64,000 nt of DNA. Origin: Janthinobacterium sp. Marseille (GTDB lineage: Bacteria; Pseudomonadota; Gammaproteobacteria; Burkholderiales; Burkholderiaceae_D). Below the pieces are notes generated by a model. That model searched no databases. It had not been told where the DNA came from and worked only from the letters and a program-made list of their open reading frames with translations. A program made the position numbers and the translations under genes. The DNA lies in assembly GCF_000013625.1 (NCBI RefSeq), contig NC_009659.1, positions 3,224,001-3,288,000 on the forward strand. The letters are read 5' to 3'. This document shows, one piece after another, positions 8,945 to 19,035 of the stretch (its first letter is position 1; the number at the start of each line of letters is the position of its first letter).

Positions 8945-10897
8945 TTACTTGTCTTTCACTTCTTTGAAGTCAGCATCCACTACATCGTCTTGCTGTGGTT
9001 TGCTGTCAGCGTGGCTGTGGCCGGCATCACCTGCACCAGCATCACCACCGGCTGCGCCTGCTGCCTGCTGCGCTTGCATATCGGCGTACATTTTTTCGCC
9101 GAGTTTTTGCGCTGCAGTAGTCACGGCTGCGGATTTTTCATCGATGGCGGCCTTGTCGCTGCCTTTCAATGCTTCTTCCAGTTCAGCAATCGCTGCTTCA
9201 ATTTTTTCCTTCTCGCCGGCTTCCAGCTTGTCGCCGTATTCGGTCAAGGCTTTACGCGTCGAATGCACCAGTGCATCGCCCTGGTTATGTGCTTCTGCCA
9301 GTTCTTTCAGGCGTTTGTCTTCTTCTGCATTGGCTTCTGCATCCTGCACCATCTTTTGAATTTCTTCTTCGGTCAAACCGGAGTTTGCCTTGATGGTGAT
9401 CTTGTTTTCCTTACCGGTTGCCTTGTCTTTCGCGCCGACATGCAAGATACCGTTGGCATCGATGTCGAAGGTCACTTCAATTTGCGGCGTGCCACGTGCT
9501 GATGGTGGAATGCCTTCCAGATTGAATTCGCCCAGCGCCTTGTTACCAACTGCCATCTCACGTTCACCCTGGAACACTTTGATGGTCACTGCAGGCTGAT
9601 TGTCGTCAGCAGTCGAAAACACCTGGCTAAACTTGGTCGGGATGGTGGTGTTCTTTTGGATCATCTTGGTCATCACACCGCCGAGGGTTTCAATACCCAG
9701 CGACAATGGAGTCACGTCGAGCAACAACAGATCTTTACGATCACCGGACAGAACCGAACCTTGAATAGCAGCACCGACAGCAACTGCTTCATCCGGATTC
9801 ACGTCTTTACGTGGATCTTTGCCGAAGAAGTCTTTTACGGTTTCCTGTACTTTAGGCATACGGGTCATACCACCGACCAGGATGATGTCATCGATGTCGG
9901 AAACCTTGACGCCTGCATCCTTGATAGCGGTGCGGCATGGTTCGATGGTTTTCGAGATCAGCTCTTCAACCAGCGATTCCAGTTTTGCACGCGTGATTTT
10001 CAAGTTCAAATGCACAGGTGCGCCGTTCGCCATCGCGATGTACGGTTCGTTGATTTCAGTTTGTTGCGACGACGACAGTTCGATCTTCGCGCGCTCAGCC
10101 GATGCTTTGATACGTTGCAGTGCAATCGCATCCTTGCTCAGGTCAAGGCCGTTGATTTTCTTGAATTCGTCGATGATGTAATCGATGATGCGTTGATCGA
10201 AATCTTCACCGCCAAGGAAGGTGTCGCCATTGGTCGACAGCACTTCGAATTGCATTTCACCGTCCACGTCCGCGATCTCGATGATCGAGATATCAAAGGT
10301 ACCGCCGCCCAGATCGTACACGGCGATCTTGCGGTCACCCTTGCCGCCTTTGTCGAGGCCGAAGGCCAGCGCAGCTGCGGTTGGTTCGTTGATGATGCGC
10401 TTGACATCCAGACCGGCGATACGGCCTGCGTCCTTGGTTGCCTGGCGTTGTGCATCGTTGAAGTAAGCCGGAACCGTGATGACGGCTTCGGTCACTTCTT
10501 CGCCGAGGTAATCTTCAGCGGTTTTTTTCATTTTGCGCAGGATTTCTGCGGAAATTTGCTGTGCTGCCAGCTTTTTGTCGCGCACGGAAATCCATGCGTC
10601 GCCGTTGTCGGCTTTGACGATTTGATACGGCATCATGCCGATATCTTTCTGCACTTCTTTTTCGTCGAATTTACGGCCGATCAAACGCTTGACTGCGTAC
10701 AGCGTGTTTTTTGGATTGGTGACTGCCTGGCGCTTGGCCGGCGCACCGACCAGGATTTCGCCGTCTTCCTGATATGCGATCACGGAGGGCGTAGTACGCG
10801 CACCTTCCGAGTTTTCGATAACTTTCGGCTTGCCACCTTCCATGATTGCTACGCAGGAGTTGGTCGTACCTAAGTCAATACCGATAATTTTGCCCAT
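8945..10897 (-). CDS. dnaK: Chaperone protein DnaK (Hsp70)
   Basis: This 650-aa ATPase folds and protects client proteins with DnaJ and GrpE. The nucleotide-binding domain shows [13 protein letters not shown], the conserved [10 protein letters not shown], and VGGMTRMP, followed by the linker-like [14 protein letters not shown] and the substrate-binding domain. The C-terminal tail is Ala/Gly/Asp-rich and ends with a [10 protein letters not shown] motif, typical of proteobacterial DnaK. A probable sigma-32 promoter lies directly after grpE, so dnaK can be transcribed from both the grpE and its own promoter. Confidence 0.99.
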
Positions 10898-10958
10898 GAT
10901 GGAATTTCCCTTAATGTCTGTGATGCGAAACTGTTAAATACAAAATTTGTTAACGTCA

Positions 10959-10986
10959 ATATGTGGCGTAAACAGATGCTTTCAAG
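10959..10986 (-). promoter_or_regulatory. Probable sigma-32 promoter of dnaK
   Basis: On the minus strand a CTTGAAA box (10980-10986) is followed after 13 bases by CCACATAT (10959-10966), one mismatch from the heat-shock minus-10 consensus CCCCATNT. The minus-35 box abuts the grpE stop codon. Confidence 0.7.
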
Positions 10987-11526
10987 TTATTTTTCTTGTG
11001 CAACCGTTACCAGCGCTGGACGCAACAAGCGATCTGCAATCAGATAGCCCTTTTGCAGCGTATTGACGACTGTGTTTGGTTCCTGGTCTGCAGGAACCAG
11101 CGACATCGCCTGGTGCTTCATTGGATCCAGTTTGTCGCCCTGCTGTGGTTTGATTTCCAGCAGGCGATTCTTCTCGAAAGCAGCGTTGAGCTGTTTCAAG
11201 GTCATTTCCACGCCTTCCTTCAGCGATTCGACGGAAGGTGTTTCTACTTGCAATGCCATTTCCAGGCTGTCTTTCACCGGCAGCAGCATTTCGGCAAAGC
11301 CTTCAATCGCGAATTTGTGCGCACGGGTCACATCTTCCTGGGCGCGGCGACGGAAATTCTCGACTTCGGCTTTTGCACGCAAGAATGAGTCCTGCAATTC
11401 CTGTACGAGCAATTGGGACGCCGCGAGCTGCTCCTCCAGGGTGGGAGTAGTAGCAGAAGCCGCCTCAGCCGTTACCGGATCTTCGATCGACGCTGCTTGC
11501 TCAGCGTATTTATCTTGGTCTTGCAT
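10987..11526 (-). CDS. grpE: Nucleotide exchange factor GrpE
   Basis: GrpE releases ADP from DnaK. From the ATG at 11526 ([10 protein letters not shown]) the protein is 179 aa, with an acidic N-terminus, a long helical region ([18 protein letters not shown]) and the C-terminal beta domain containing [12 protein letters not shown] and [16 protein letters not shown], which are family signatures. An upstream in-frame start at 11583 is disfavoured because it lies within the promoter region. It is the first gene of grpE-dnaK-dnaJ. Confidence 0.97.
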   Translation of the reverse strand: MQDQDKYAEQAASIEDPVTAEAASATTPTLEEQLAASQLLVQELQDSFLRAKAEVENFRRRAQEDVTRAHKFAIEGFAEMLLPVKDSLEMALQVETPSVESLKEGVEMTLKQLNAAFEKNRLLEIKPQQGDKLDPMKHQAMSLVPADQEPNTVVNTLQKGYLIADRLLRPALVTVAQEK

Positions 11527-11581
11527 GAAAAAATCTCCAACAATCAATGAGTTATGACAAAAAATGCCAATGCGACAGTGC

Positions 11582-11609
11582 ACATGGGGTTATCCCACAC
11601 TATTTCAAG
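11582..11609 (-). promoter_or_regulatory. Sigma-32 heat-shock promoter of grpE
   Basis: The minus strand reads CTTGAAA (11603-11609), a 13-base spacer and CCCCATGT (11582-11589). This is a full match to the sigma-32 consensus CTTGAAA-N11-15-CCCCATNT, 56 bp upstream of the grpE start codon. Confidence 0.9.
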
Positions 11610-11736
11610 GGGTATTCCTGCGGACTTAGCAAAAATTCACGAAACGCGATGATAAGCGCAGTAGCGGTGTCGTTGTTACAAAATTTCCCTGTTCATGGGA
11701 TGGCATTTTTCCCGGAGCGGACTAGGCTGTAATCAG

Positions 11737-11756
11737 GTGGCGGTATTTACCGCCAC
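11737..11756. repeat. Perfect 9-bp inverted repeat upstream of a small ORF
   Basis: Arms GTGGCGGTA and TACCGCCAC are separated by 2 bases. The palindrome sits about 20 bp before the 26-codon ORF at 11778 and has no T run, so it could be an operator or a 5' hairpin in the mRNA. Confidence 0.7.
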
Positions 11757-11777
11757 TGCTGCCGACAGGAGCCAGCC

Positions 11778-11858
11778 ATGAAACTGCCGCTTATTTCCAT
11801 GTCGATCCTTGCCTATACCGCCATTGCGACTACGGTTATTTGTTATACGACATTGTAA
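11778..11858 (+). CDS. Possible 26-aa hydrophobic small protein
   Basis: The reading frame encodes a 26-residue peptide, Met-Lys followed by an almost wholly hydrophobic stretch (MKLPLISMSILAYTAIATT and six more residues) that could span a membrane once. A ribosome-binding sequence GACAGGAG lies 8 bases before the ATG, and a perfect palindrome precedes it. It is the only gene candidate on the + strand in the grpE-hemH gap (11527-11988). No family is recognised, and it may be noise. Confidence 0.4.
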   Translation: MKLPLISMSILAYTAIATTVICYTTL

Positions 11859-11964
11859 AACAATGCGCCAAGCACTTAGCAGTCGCAGCAGGGCAAAAGC
11901 GCGTGAAAGCTGCTTTTACCCTCGATAAATGGGGTTTTATTGCAAAAAATCAAGGTTTTCCATA

Positions 11965-11990
11965 TAAAAAGGCCCGTCTGGGCCATTTTT
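11965..11990. terminator. Intrinsic terminator at the hemH end
   Basis: Stem GGCCC / GGGCC with loop GTCT or AGAC (11971-11984) is flanked by A-rich sequence on the left and ATTTTTATT on the right. It can end hemH on the minus strand and any transcript from the small ORF on the plus strand. Confidence 0.85.
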
Positions 11991-13095
11991 ATTGGTCCGC
12001 CCCCAGGCGCCTGGCCTCTTCGCGCGAAATATGTGCCTGCTGCTCCTGCTCTTCGCGCAGCGAAGGTGGAACGATAGTCGGCCAGCCGATCAAGTGCAAC
12101 TCCGTAATTTCCGCCATTGCCTTGATCCACGCATCGTCTTCGTTCAGGCAGCCGATATAGTTGAAGTCTTTGCCACCGGCGCTCATGAAGTCGTGCCGCG
12201 CTTCCATCGCGATTTCTTCCAGGGTTTCCAGGCAATCGCTGGTGAACCCCGGACAAATCACGTCGACCCGGCCTATACCTTCTTTCGCCAGCTTTTGCAG
12301 CGTCGGTGCGGTATAGGGTTGCAGCCATTCCGCCTTGCCGAAGCGCGACTGGAAAGTGACCATGTATTGCTCCTGCGTCAGCTCCAATTCCTTGGCCAGC
12401 AAGCGCGCGGTTTTATGGCATTCGCAATGATAGGGGTCACCCAGCGTCAGTGTGCGTTTGGGCACACCGTGGAAACTCATGACCAGCTTGTCCGGCCGCC
12501 CGGCCATATCCCAATGCGCCTGCACCGATTTACGCAAGGCGCGGATGTAGGCATCGTGGTCGTGGTAATGCTTGATGAAGCGCAACTCGGGCACATTACG
12601 TTCCTGCGTGTAATGACTGAATACGGCGTCGAAGATGGATGCCGTCGTCGTGCCGGAATACTGCGGGTACGCCGGCAGGAACAGGATGCGTTCACAGCCG
12701 TCAGCTTTCAACTGGCGCAGCACATCCGGCAGTGCCGGTTGGCCATAGCGCATCGCATACACCACTTTGACTTTATGACCGCGTTCGCCGAGGTAACCGT
12801 TCAGCAATTTGGCCTGCTTCTCGGTATGCACCTTCAGCGGTGAGCCTTCATTGCTCCAGATCGATGCATATTTCTTGGCCGACTGTCCCGAGCGGAAAGG
12901 CAGGATGACCAGGTGCAGGATGAACCACCAGATGGCGCGCGGTATTTCCACTACGCGCGGATCGGATAAAAACTGCTTGAGGTAACGCCTTACCGCAGAA
13001 GTGGTGGGTGCATCCGGGGTGCCGAGGTTGACCAGCACAACGGCAGTTTTCGGCGTACTGCCATGGATATACGGCGGTTCAGTTCTAAAGGACAT
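11989..13095 (-). CDS. hemH: Ferrochelatase
   Basis: HemH inserts ferrous iron into protoporphyrin IX, the last step of haem synthesis. The 368-aa protein has [11 protein letters not shown] at the start, the catalytic-region [11 protein letters not shown] with its essential His, and [15 protein letters not shown] near the C-terminus. The length matches proteobacterial enzymes. The stop codon lies within the terminator structure. It stands alone between the small ORF and recN. Confidence 0.96.
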   Translation of the reverse strand: MSFRTEPPYIHGSTPKTAVVLVNLGTPDAPTTSAVRRYLKQFLSDPRVVEIPRAIWWFILHLVILPFRSGQSAKKYASIWSNEGSPLKVHTEKQAKLLNGYLGERGHKVKVVYAMRYGQPALPDVLRQLKADGCERILFLPAYPQYSGTTTASIFDAVFSHYTQERNVPELRFIKHYHDHDAYIRALRKSVQAHWDMAGRPDKLVMSFHGVPKRTLTLGDPYHCECHKTARLLAKELELTQEQYMVTFQSRFGKAEWLQPYTAPTLQKLAKEGIGRVDVICPGFTSDCLETLEEIAMEARHDFMSAGGKDFNYIGCLNEDDAWIKAMAEITELHLIGWPTIVPPSLREEQEQQAHISREEARRLGADQ

Positions 13096-13158
13096 GAGCT
13101 CTCAATATTATTGGTCTTATGGGAAGCGATGCCGTGGCATCGCATGAATAAGCTTAGC

Positions 13159-14805
13159 TCAGTTTGCCAGCAATTCGCGTGCGTGCGAACGTGTGGTGGC
13201 AGTGATTTCCAGGCCACCCAGCATACGGGCAATTTCCTCTACGCGTGCATTGCTATCGAGTGCATCGATAGATGACACGGTTTTGCCATTGCTGCTTTGC
13301 TTGCTGACCTGAAAATGCTGGTTGGCTTGGCTCGCTACTTGCGGCAAATGGGTAACACACAATACCTGACGATCCTGCCCGAGGCGACGCAAGAGACGAC
13401 CGACAACTTCCGCCACGCCGCCGCCAATACCGCTGTCAACTTCATCGAAAATCAGTGTAGGCGTCGCCGTCGCGCTTGAAGTAATGACAGAAATCGCCAG
13501 CGCAATACGCGCCAGTTCACCACCGGATGCAACCTTGGCCAGCGGCCGCGGCGTGGTACCGGCATGCGCCGCCACCATGAATTCAATTTGCTCCAGGCCA
13601 TATGACGCCGGTTCGCAAGGTTGCAAGGCAATCGCAAATTTACCGCCGGTCATGCTGAGTTCCTGCATCGCGGCAGTTACTGCATCACCCAGCGCCTTGG
13701 CAGCTTTGCTGCGCGCCTTCGTGAGTTTTTGCGCTGCGCTGGTGTAAGCGGCTTTCAGTTTTTCTTCCTGCGCGCGCAAGGCATCGAGGTCGCTGGCATC
13801 AGCCAGTTGCTTCAATTGCGCCGACAAGGTTTCGAGTTCCTGCGGCAAATCGTCAGCAGCAACACGGAATTTACGTGAAGCCGAATGGATATTTTCCAGT
13901 CGCACTTCGACCTCGCGCAGGCGCGCCGGATCAAGCTCGACCCGGCTCAGGTAATCGTTGAGTGCATAGACCGCTTCCTGCAATTGGATGCGCGCCGGTT
14001 CCAATGCGTCCAGTACCGGCTGCAAACCCGCGTCGAGATCGACCAGCTTACCGATGCGGGTATTGAGCGAAGACAGTTGCGACAGCATGGGGGTGTCGGC
14101 TTCGGAAATCAGGTTCAGCGCTTCCTGCGCACCTTCGATCAGGCTGGCCGCGTGCGACAGGCGGCTGTGTTCATTGCTGATGTCGGTCCACTCACCCGGC
14201 TTGACTGCGAGTTTTTCCAGCTCGCCGACTTGCCACTCCAGGCGCTCGCGTTCCAGCAATACATTTTTCGCATTGGTTTCGAATTCTTCCCTTTGCCGTG
14301 CCAGTGCGCGCCAGGTTTTATATGCGGCGGCAACCGCCTTGACCTCATCCTGCAAACCGGCCTGGTTATCCAGCAGCACACGCTGTGCATCGGTTTTCAA
14401 TAGCGACTGGTGTGCATGCTGGCCGTGGATATCGACCAGTTTCTCACCCAGCTCACGCAATTGCGTTGCGGTGGCGACGATACCATTGATAAAGGCTTTG
14501 GAACGGCCCGTGTTGTCGATTACGCGACGCAGCAAGGCACCGCCATCTTCATTGCTGAATTCGTTTTCCGCCAGCCATGCATCCAGTTCCGCACTGGCGG
14601 AAAACTCGGCGGTGATATCGGCTTTGGCGGCACCCTCGCGCACGACGCTGGCATCACCCCGACCGCCAAGCGCCAGGGCCAGCGCATCAATCAGGATGGA
14701 TTTACCGGCTCCGGTTTCGCCGGTAAACACCGAGAAACCGGGTGCAAATTCCAGTTCGATGGCATCGACAATGACAAAATCACGGATGGAGAGCGTGCGC
14801 AGCAT
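13159..14805 (-). CDS. recN: DNA repair protein RecN
   Basis: RecN is an SMC-like ATPase for double-strand-break repair. The 548-aa protein starts MLRTLSIRDFVIVDAIELEF, has Walker A GETGAGKSIL near residue 30, a long coiled-coil middle, a signature ASGGELARIALAI, Walker B TLIFDEVDSGIGG and CVTHLPQVASQA. These features are diagnostic. I see no clear SOS box in the 130-bp gap before nadK. Confidence 0.96.
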   Translation of the reverse strand: MLRTLSIRDFVIVDAIELEFAPGFSVFTGETGAGKSILIDALALALGGRGDASVVREGAAKADITAEFSASAELDAWLAENEFSNEDGGALLRRVIDNTGRSKAFINGIVATATQLRELGEKLVDIHGQHAHQSLLKTDAQRVLLDNQAGLQDEVKAVAAAYKTWRALARQREEFETNAKNVLLERERLEWQVGELEKLAVKPGEWTDISNEHSRLSHAASLIEGAQEALNLISEADTPMLSQLSSLNTRIGKLVDLDAGLQPVLDALEPARIQLQEAVYALNDYLSRVELDPARLREVEVRLENIHSASRKFRVAADDLPQELETLSAQLKQLADASDLDALRAQEEKLKAAYTSAAQKLTKARSKAAKALGDAVTAAMQELSMTGGKFAIALQPCEPASYGLEQIEFMVAAHAGTTPRPLAKVASGGELARIALAISVITSSATATPTLIFDEVDSGIGGGVAEVVGRLLRRLGQDRQVLCVTHLPQVASQANQHFQVSKQSSNGKTVSSIDALDSNARVEEIARMLGGLEITATTRSHARELLAN

Positions 14806-14935
14806 GGGGATAGTGCGTTCCAGTTCATGCGTCCCGGTCGCAATGCACTACAGGCGGATGCGACAGACAGACGTTAAATTCAAGTGATTCAGGGGATAAG
14901 CGCTCGCAGGCTATCGCCGCACAACGCCTACCGTT

Positions 14936-15853
14936 TTATTTTAAGCGACCTTCTACCGAAGGATATTCATTCCAATGCAGCTTTTCGCGCAGGGTATCGT
15001 AATAATTCCAGCCCTCCGGATGCAGGAAGGTAATCGTATGTTCGGAACGCTGTACGGTAATACGGTCGTGCTTGAGCAGGCGCGCCACCGATTGCATATC
15101 GAAATTGACACTGGCGTTACGTCCGCTCATGACTTCGATCACGATCACGCTGCTGTCCGGCACGACGATAGGACGATTCGACAAGGCATGGGGGGCAATC
15201 GGCACCAGTCCGATACCTGTCAGGCTAGGATGCAAAATCGGGCCACCGGCCGATAAGGCATACGCACTGGAACCGGTAGGTGTCGCCACGATCAAGCCGT
15301 CGGAACGCTGGTTGTACATGAAATGACCATCGACTTCGACGCGCAACTCAACCATGCCGGCACCTGAACCGCGCGACAGGACCACATCGTTGAAAGCCAA
15401 CGTGCTATACATCGGCTCGCCTTCGCGTTCTATCGAACCTTTCAACAGGGTGCGTTGCTCGGAACGGACTTTGCCGCTCAACATTTCCTTGAGCAGCGGC
15501 ATCATCTGGTCCAGCGAAATATCGGTCATAAAACCGAGACGCCCCTGGTTTACCCCGATCAAGGGCACATTGTAGGGTGCCAGTTGGCGCGCAATGCCCA
15601 GCATGGTGCCGTCGCCACCGACTACAATGGCGGCATCCGCGCACTCACCGATTTCCGGCAAGGTCATCGAATCGTAATCAGTCAAAGAGAAATTAAGGGC
15701 GGTTTCCGCCTCGAAAATGACTTTGCGGCCGGTACTGCCCAGGCAGTCGGCGATATCCGTCAACGATTTCGCAATTCCGCCGGCCATATGTTTGCCGACG
15801 ATAGCGATCGTATTAAAACTGGATGGGTGTGGTGAGTGTGGGGTAAGCGACAT
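14936..15853 (-). CDS. nadK: NAD kinase
   Basis: This 305-aa enzyme phosphorylates NAD to NADP. The GGDGT motif ([13 protein letters not shown]), the [11 protein letters not shown] segment and the second glycine-rich [21 protein letters not shown] are clear. The gene is divergent from the HAD hydrolase at 15931. In many betaproteobacteria nadK lies divergent from hrcA and next to recN; here a HAD gene is inserted between nadK and hrcA. Confidence 0.96.
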   Translation of the reverse strand: MSLTPHSPHPSSFNTIAIVGKHMAGGIAKSLTDIADCLGSTGRKVIFEAETALNFSLTDYDSMTLPEIGECADAAIVVGGDGTMLGIARQLAPYNVPLIGVNQGRLGFMTDISLDQMMPLLKEMLSGKVRSEQRTLLKGSIEREGEPMYSTLAFNDVVLSRGSGAGMVELRVEVDGHFMYNQRSDGLIVATPTGSSAYALSAGGPILHPSLTGIGLVPIAPHALSNRPIVVPDSSVIVIEVMSGRNASVNFDMQSVARLLKHDRITVQRSEHTITFLHPEGWNYYDTLREKLHWNEYPSVEGRLK

Positions 15854-15930
15854 GCTGCAGATTAGACCATAATTTGTCCTTCTCTTGCACTATGCAACGC
15901 ATCATCCACGTAATTGATTGTGAATCCACC

Positions 15931-16647
15931 ATGACGCTTCAGCCAACCCCGCATTCCCCCCATCATCCAATCAAGGCCGTCCTGTTCGACCTGGATGACA
16001 CCTTGTGGCATTTGGCCCCGACCCTGGTCAGGGCGGAAGCCATCTTGTATGACTGGCTGAACATCCATATCCCGGGCGTGACGCAACGCTTCAGCAATGA
16101 GGAATTGCGCGAATTGCGCATGGAATTGCTGCCCACTGATCCACAGTTTCAATTCAATGTATGGGCTTTGCGCCATGCCGCGCTGACGCGCGCCTGCCAT
16201 TTAACGAGTGAAAACAAGGATCTGGTCGACCAGGCGATGGCCGTTTTTTCCGTTGCACGCAATGCCGTCCAGCCGTTTGACGACGTAGCACCGGTTCTCG
16301 GCAGCCTGAATGAACGCTATAAGGTGGGTTCGGTTTCCAACGGTTTTGCCGATCTCGGCGAAATCGGCCTGGCACCGCATTTCAAGGTGTCGATCGCAGC
16401 ACATCAATTCGGTAGCGCGAAACCGGGCGCCGAAATTTTCCATGCCGCCTGCGCCGCGCTGGCCGTCGAACCGCATGAAGCAATTTACGTCGGTGATGAT
16501 CCGAAACTGGATATCCAGGGTGCGCAAAATGCCGGCCTGCGCGCGGTATGGATGAACCGTTTTAAGCACACGCTGCCGGACCATATCGTGCCGGACGCGA
16601 GTTGCACCAATTTATATGAGCTCGATGCCTGGCTAAAGCGCGCATAA
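15931..16647 (+). CDS. HAD-superfamily subfamily IA hydrolase
   Basis: This 238-aa protein has the nucleophile motif [11 protein letters not shown] near residue 17, [27 protein letters not shown] with the conserved Lys, and [21 protein letters not shown]. This is the IA group (YjjG or phosphoglycolate-phosphatase-like). The substrate is not deducible. An in-frame ATG at 15892 is possible, but 15931 places the catalytic motif at a usual distance. It ends 82 bp before hrcA. Confidence 0.85.
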   Translation: MTLQPTPHSPHHPIKAVLFDLDDTLWHLAPTLVRAEAILYDWLNIHIPGVTQRFSNEELRELRMELLPTDPQFQFNVWALRHAALTRACHLTSENKDLVDQAMAVFSVARNAVQPFDDVAPVLGSLNERYKVGSVSNGFADLGEIGLAPHFKVSIAAHQFGSAKPGAEIFHAACAALAVEPHEAIYVGDDPKLDIQGAQNAGLRAVWMNRFKHTLPDHIVPDASCTNLYELDAWLKRA

Positions 16648-16691
16648 TGGCAAGAGCACCCGCCAAATCCAGCGGATGCAGGCGCACACTC

Positions 16692-16720
16692 TTGCCGCGT
16701 GGCATGGGCACTCATACAAT
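16692..16720 (+). promoter_or_regulatory. Possible hrcA promoter giving a very short leader
   Basis: TTGCCG (16692-16697), a 17-base spacer and TACAAT (16715-16720) form a plausible sigma-70 promoter. Transcription would start only about 3 bases before the hrcA ATG at 16730, and no ribosome-binding sequence is visible. Confidence 0.4.
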
Positions 16721-16729
16721 AGCGATACT

Positions 16730-17758
16730 ATGCAACTCGATAACCGTGCACAAACCCTGCTGAAAGCCCTGGTCGAACGCTATATTGCGGATGGCCAGCC
16801 GGTGGGCTCGCGCGAGCTTTCCAAGATATCGGGACTGGACCTGTCGCCCGCCACCATCCGCAACATCATGGCGGACCTGGAAGAGATGGGCTTTGTCGCC
16901 AGCCCGCATACCTCTGCCGGCCGGGTCCCGACACCGCGCGGCTATCGCGTCTTCGTCGATACGCTGCTGACTGTGCAATCCATCGATGAAAGCGCGCTTG
17001 AATCGAAGTTGCAGACTTCTCTGCAAACCGGCTCTTCGCAAAAAATCATTTCGAATGCGGCGCAAATCCTGTCTTCGCTGTCGGAGTTCGCCGGCATCGT
17101 CATGACGCCGCGGCATGAATCCGTATTCCAACAAATCGACTTCCTGCGCCTGTCGGAAAAGCGCATCCTGCTGGTCATCGTCAGCCCAAGTGGCGACGTA
17201 CAAAACCGCCTGCTGCTGACCGATGTCGATTACTCGCCGAGCCAATTGATACAGGCTGCAAACTACATCAACCAGAATTATGGCGGCCTCAGCTTCGACG
17301 AAGTAAGGATACGTTTGCAAGGTGAATTGAAGCAATTGCGCGACGATATGACGCGCCTGATGCAGGCGGCGGTCGAAGCCGGCAGCGATGCGATGAATGA
17401 CAATAGCGATGACGTCGTCATTTCCGGCGAACGCAATTTGCTCAGCGTCAGCGATCTGTCTTCGAATATGGTGTCACTGCGCCAGCTGTTTGACCTGTTC
17501 GAACAAAAAACCAGCCTGATGCAATTGCTGGATGTCTCGAACAAGGCGACCGGCGTACAAATCTTTATCGGCGGCGAATCCAATCTGGTGCCGATGGACC
17601 AGATGAGCGTGGTGACTTCGCCCTATACCGTCAACGGCAAGGTAGTTGGCACCCTGGGTGTCATCGGCCCGACCCGCATGGCGTATGAACGCGTGATCCC
17701 TATCGTCGACATTACTGCCAAGCTGCTATCGAACGCACTCAGCCACTCTTCCAGCTAA
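16730..17758 (+). CDS. hrcA: Heat-inducible transcriptional repressor HrcA
   Basis: HrcA binds CIRCE operators and represses groESL-type heat-shock genes. From ATG 16730 the protein is 342 aa: winged-helix N-terminus ([20 protein letters not shown], then [17 protein letters not shown] and TSAGRVPT), an insert, and C-terminal [15 protein letters not shown]. All are family signatures. No CIRCE element is visible in this window, so its target is elsewhere; grpE-dnaK here carry sigma-32 promoters instead. An upstream in-frame ATG at 16676 lacks family support. Confidence 0.95.
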   Translation: MQLDNRAQTLLKALVERYIADGQPVGSRELSKISGLDLSPATIRNIMADLEEMGFVASPHTSAGRVPTPRGYRVFVDTLLTVQSIDESALESKLQTSLQTGSSQKIISNAAQILSSLSEFAGIVMTPRHESVFQQIDFLRLSEKRILLVIVSPSGDVQNRLLLTDVDYSPSQLIQAANYINQNYGGLSFDEVRIRLQGELKQLRDDMTRLMQAAVEAGSDAMNDNSDDVVISGERNLLSVSDLSSNMVSLRQLFDLFEQKTSLMQLLDVSNKATGVQIFIGGESNLVPMDQMSVVTSPYTVNGKVVGTLGVIGPTRMAYERVIPIVDITAKLLSNALSHSSS

Positions 17759-17777
17759 ATCAACGCTGCTGAAAACA

Positions 17778-17816
17778 CAAAAACCATGCTGGCCGCAAAG
17801 CCAGCATGGTTTTTTA
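17778..17816. terminator. Bidirectional terminator between hrcA and fur
   Basis: An 11-bp perfect stem (17783-17793 with 17800-17810) is flanked by A residues on the left and six T on the right. It separates convergent hrcA and fur. Confidence 0.92.
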
Positions 17817-17831
17817 TTGGGTGTTACCGTC

Positions 17832-18269
17832 TTATTTTTTGGCTTTTTGGCAATTTTTGCAGTGACCGTACAAGGCCAGTGCATGATCGGCAATTTCAAA
17901 GCCGTGCTCTTCAGCGATACGGACCTGGCGTTTTTCAATTTCCGCATCGAAAAACTCTTCCACTTTGCCGCAGTCGAGGCAAACCAGATGGTCATGGTGC
18001 GAGCCTTCGTTCAATTCGAATACGGCTTTGCCGGTTTCGAAATGGTTACGCTGCAGCAAGCCGGCTTGTTCGAACTGCGTCAAAACGCGGTACACGGTTG
18101 CCAGTCCGACATCCAGATTGTCGGCCAGTAACATCTTGTAGACGTCTTCCGCACTCAGGTGGCGCACTTCGGCTGTCTGGAAAATATCGAGGATTTTCAG
18201 ACGTGGCAGGGTCGCTTTGAGACCGCTGGCTTTTAACTCGGATGGATTGTTCGGCATGTTCTTGCTCAT
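17832..18269 (-). CDS. fur: Ferric uptake regulator Fur
   Basis: Fur represses iron-acquisition genes when bound to Fe2+. From ATG 18269 it is 145 aa: the winged helix ([31 protein letters not shown]), the metal site [16 protein letters not shown] and a second CxxC pair near the end (GHCKNC). A shorter start at 18257 (MPNNPSEL) is possible. It is divergent from bamE/omlA, an arrangement frequent in betaproteobacteria. Confidence 0.96.
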   Translation of the reverse strand: MSKNMPNNPSELKASGLKATLPRLKILDIFQTAEVRHLSAEDVYKMLLADNLDVGLATVYRVLTQFEQAGLLQRNHFETGKAVFELNEGSHHDHLVCLDCGKVEEFFDAEIEKRQVRIAEEHGFEIADHALALYGHCKNCQKAKK

Positions 18270-18333
18270 ATTAAGGATATCTGCCTTATCATATAGTGTT
18301 TTCGTACAATTGCTCAATCCCTTGAGACCCCAT

Positions 18334-19017
18334 ATGCAAATGCTGCCCCGTCATTCTAATCGCGCCCCGGTTCTCGCTGGTACTTTTTGCCTCTTATTGG
18401 CAAGCGTACTCACAGGCTGCGCGTCGAAAAATCCGCTGATAGACGAACCGGCACCGTTAGCCGCCGCCAAACCGGCTGCGAAACCTGCCGCCAAGCCGAC
18501 ACCAGTCGAGGTTCAGGCCAGCGCAGAAAAAGTCGCTGCAGATACAGCAGTTGCGGCAGAAGCACCGGCTGTCGCTGCTGCGCCTGCTGCCGAGGCCGCA
18601 CAAGCCGCTGCAGCTGAAGCCAAACCTGTAGCTACGGTAGCCGCCGCACCAGCCGCCACCAGCGGCGTACAAGTCAAACGCGAAAAACGCTTCCTCGGCA
18701 TTTTCTCGCCTTACCGTCCGGATATCCAGCAAGGCAACTTCGTCTCGCAGGAAATGGTCGCCCAGTTGAAAGAAGGCATGACGCAAGACCAGGTCATCTT
18801 CCTACTCGGCACACCTTTGCTGACCGATGTATTCCACGGCGATCGCTGGGACTATGCTTTCCGCATGCAAAAAGGTAATGGCGAAATCACCAGCAGCCGC
18901 GTCACGGTCCACTTCAAGGATAAGCTGGTCTCGTCCTTCGAAGGCGGTGGTGACCTGCCGACTGAAAAAGACTACCTGGCGCGTATCGCCGACAAAGCCA
19001 AAGCAGCAAACAAATAA
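18334..19017 (+). CDS. bamE: Outer membrane assembly lipoprotein BamE (OmlA/SmpA), with Ala-rich insert
   Basis: BamE is a lipoprotein of the BAM complex that inserts outer-membrane barrels. From ATG 18334 the protein is 227 aa: a lipoprotein signal with lipobox LTGC, then about 80 residues rich in Ala, Pro and Lys ([12 protein letters not shown] and similar), then the conserved BamE fold ([35 protein letters not shown]). Most BamE proteins have only a short linker after the acylated Cys. It is divergent from fur and precedes dapB by 18 bp. Confidence 0.92.
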   Translation: MQMLPRHSNRAPVLAGTFCLLLASVLTGCASKNPLIDEPAPLAAAKPAAKPAAKPTPVEVQASAEKVAADTAVAAEAPAVAAAPAAEAAQAAAAEAKPVATVAAAPAATSGVQVKREKRFLGIFSPYRPDIQQGNFVSQEMVAQLKEGMTQDQVIFLLGTPLLTDVFHGDRWDYAFRMQKGNGEITSSRVTVHFKDKLVSSFEGGGDLPTEKDYLARIADKAKAANK

Positions 19018-19035
19018 TCAACAGAATCTGAACAC

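Noticed and set aside
9656..10873. A 405-codon open frame on the plus strand opposite dnaK
   Set aside because: It is entirely within dnaK and its translation shows no recognisable domain; dnaK is certain.
16680..16735. CIRCE-like half site (GCACTC) upstream of hrcA
   Set aside because: The second half (GAGTGC) is missing at the required spacing, so no CIRCE is claimed.
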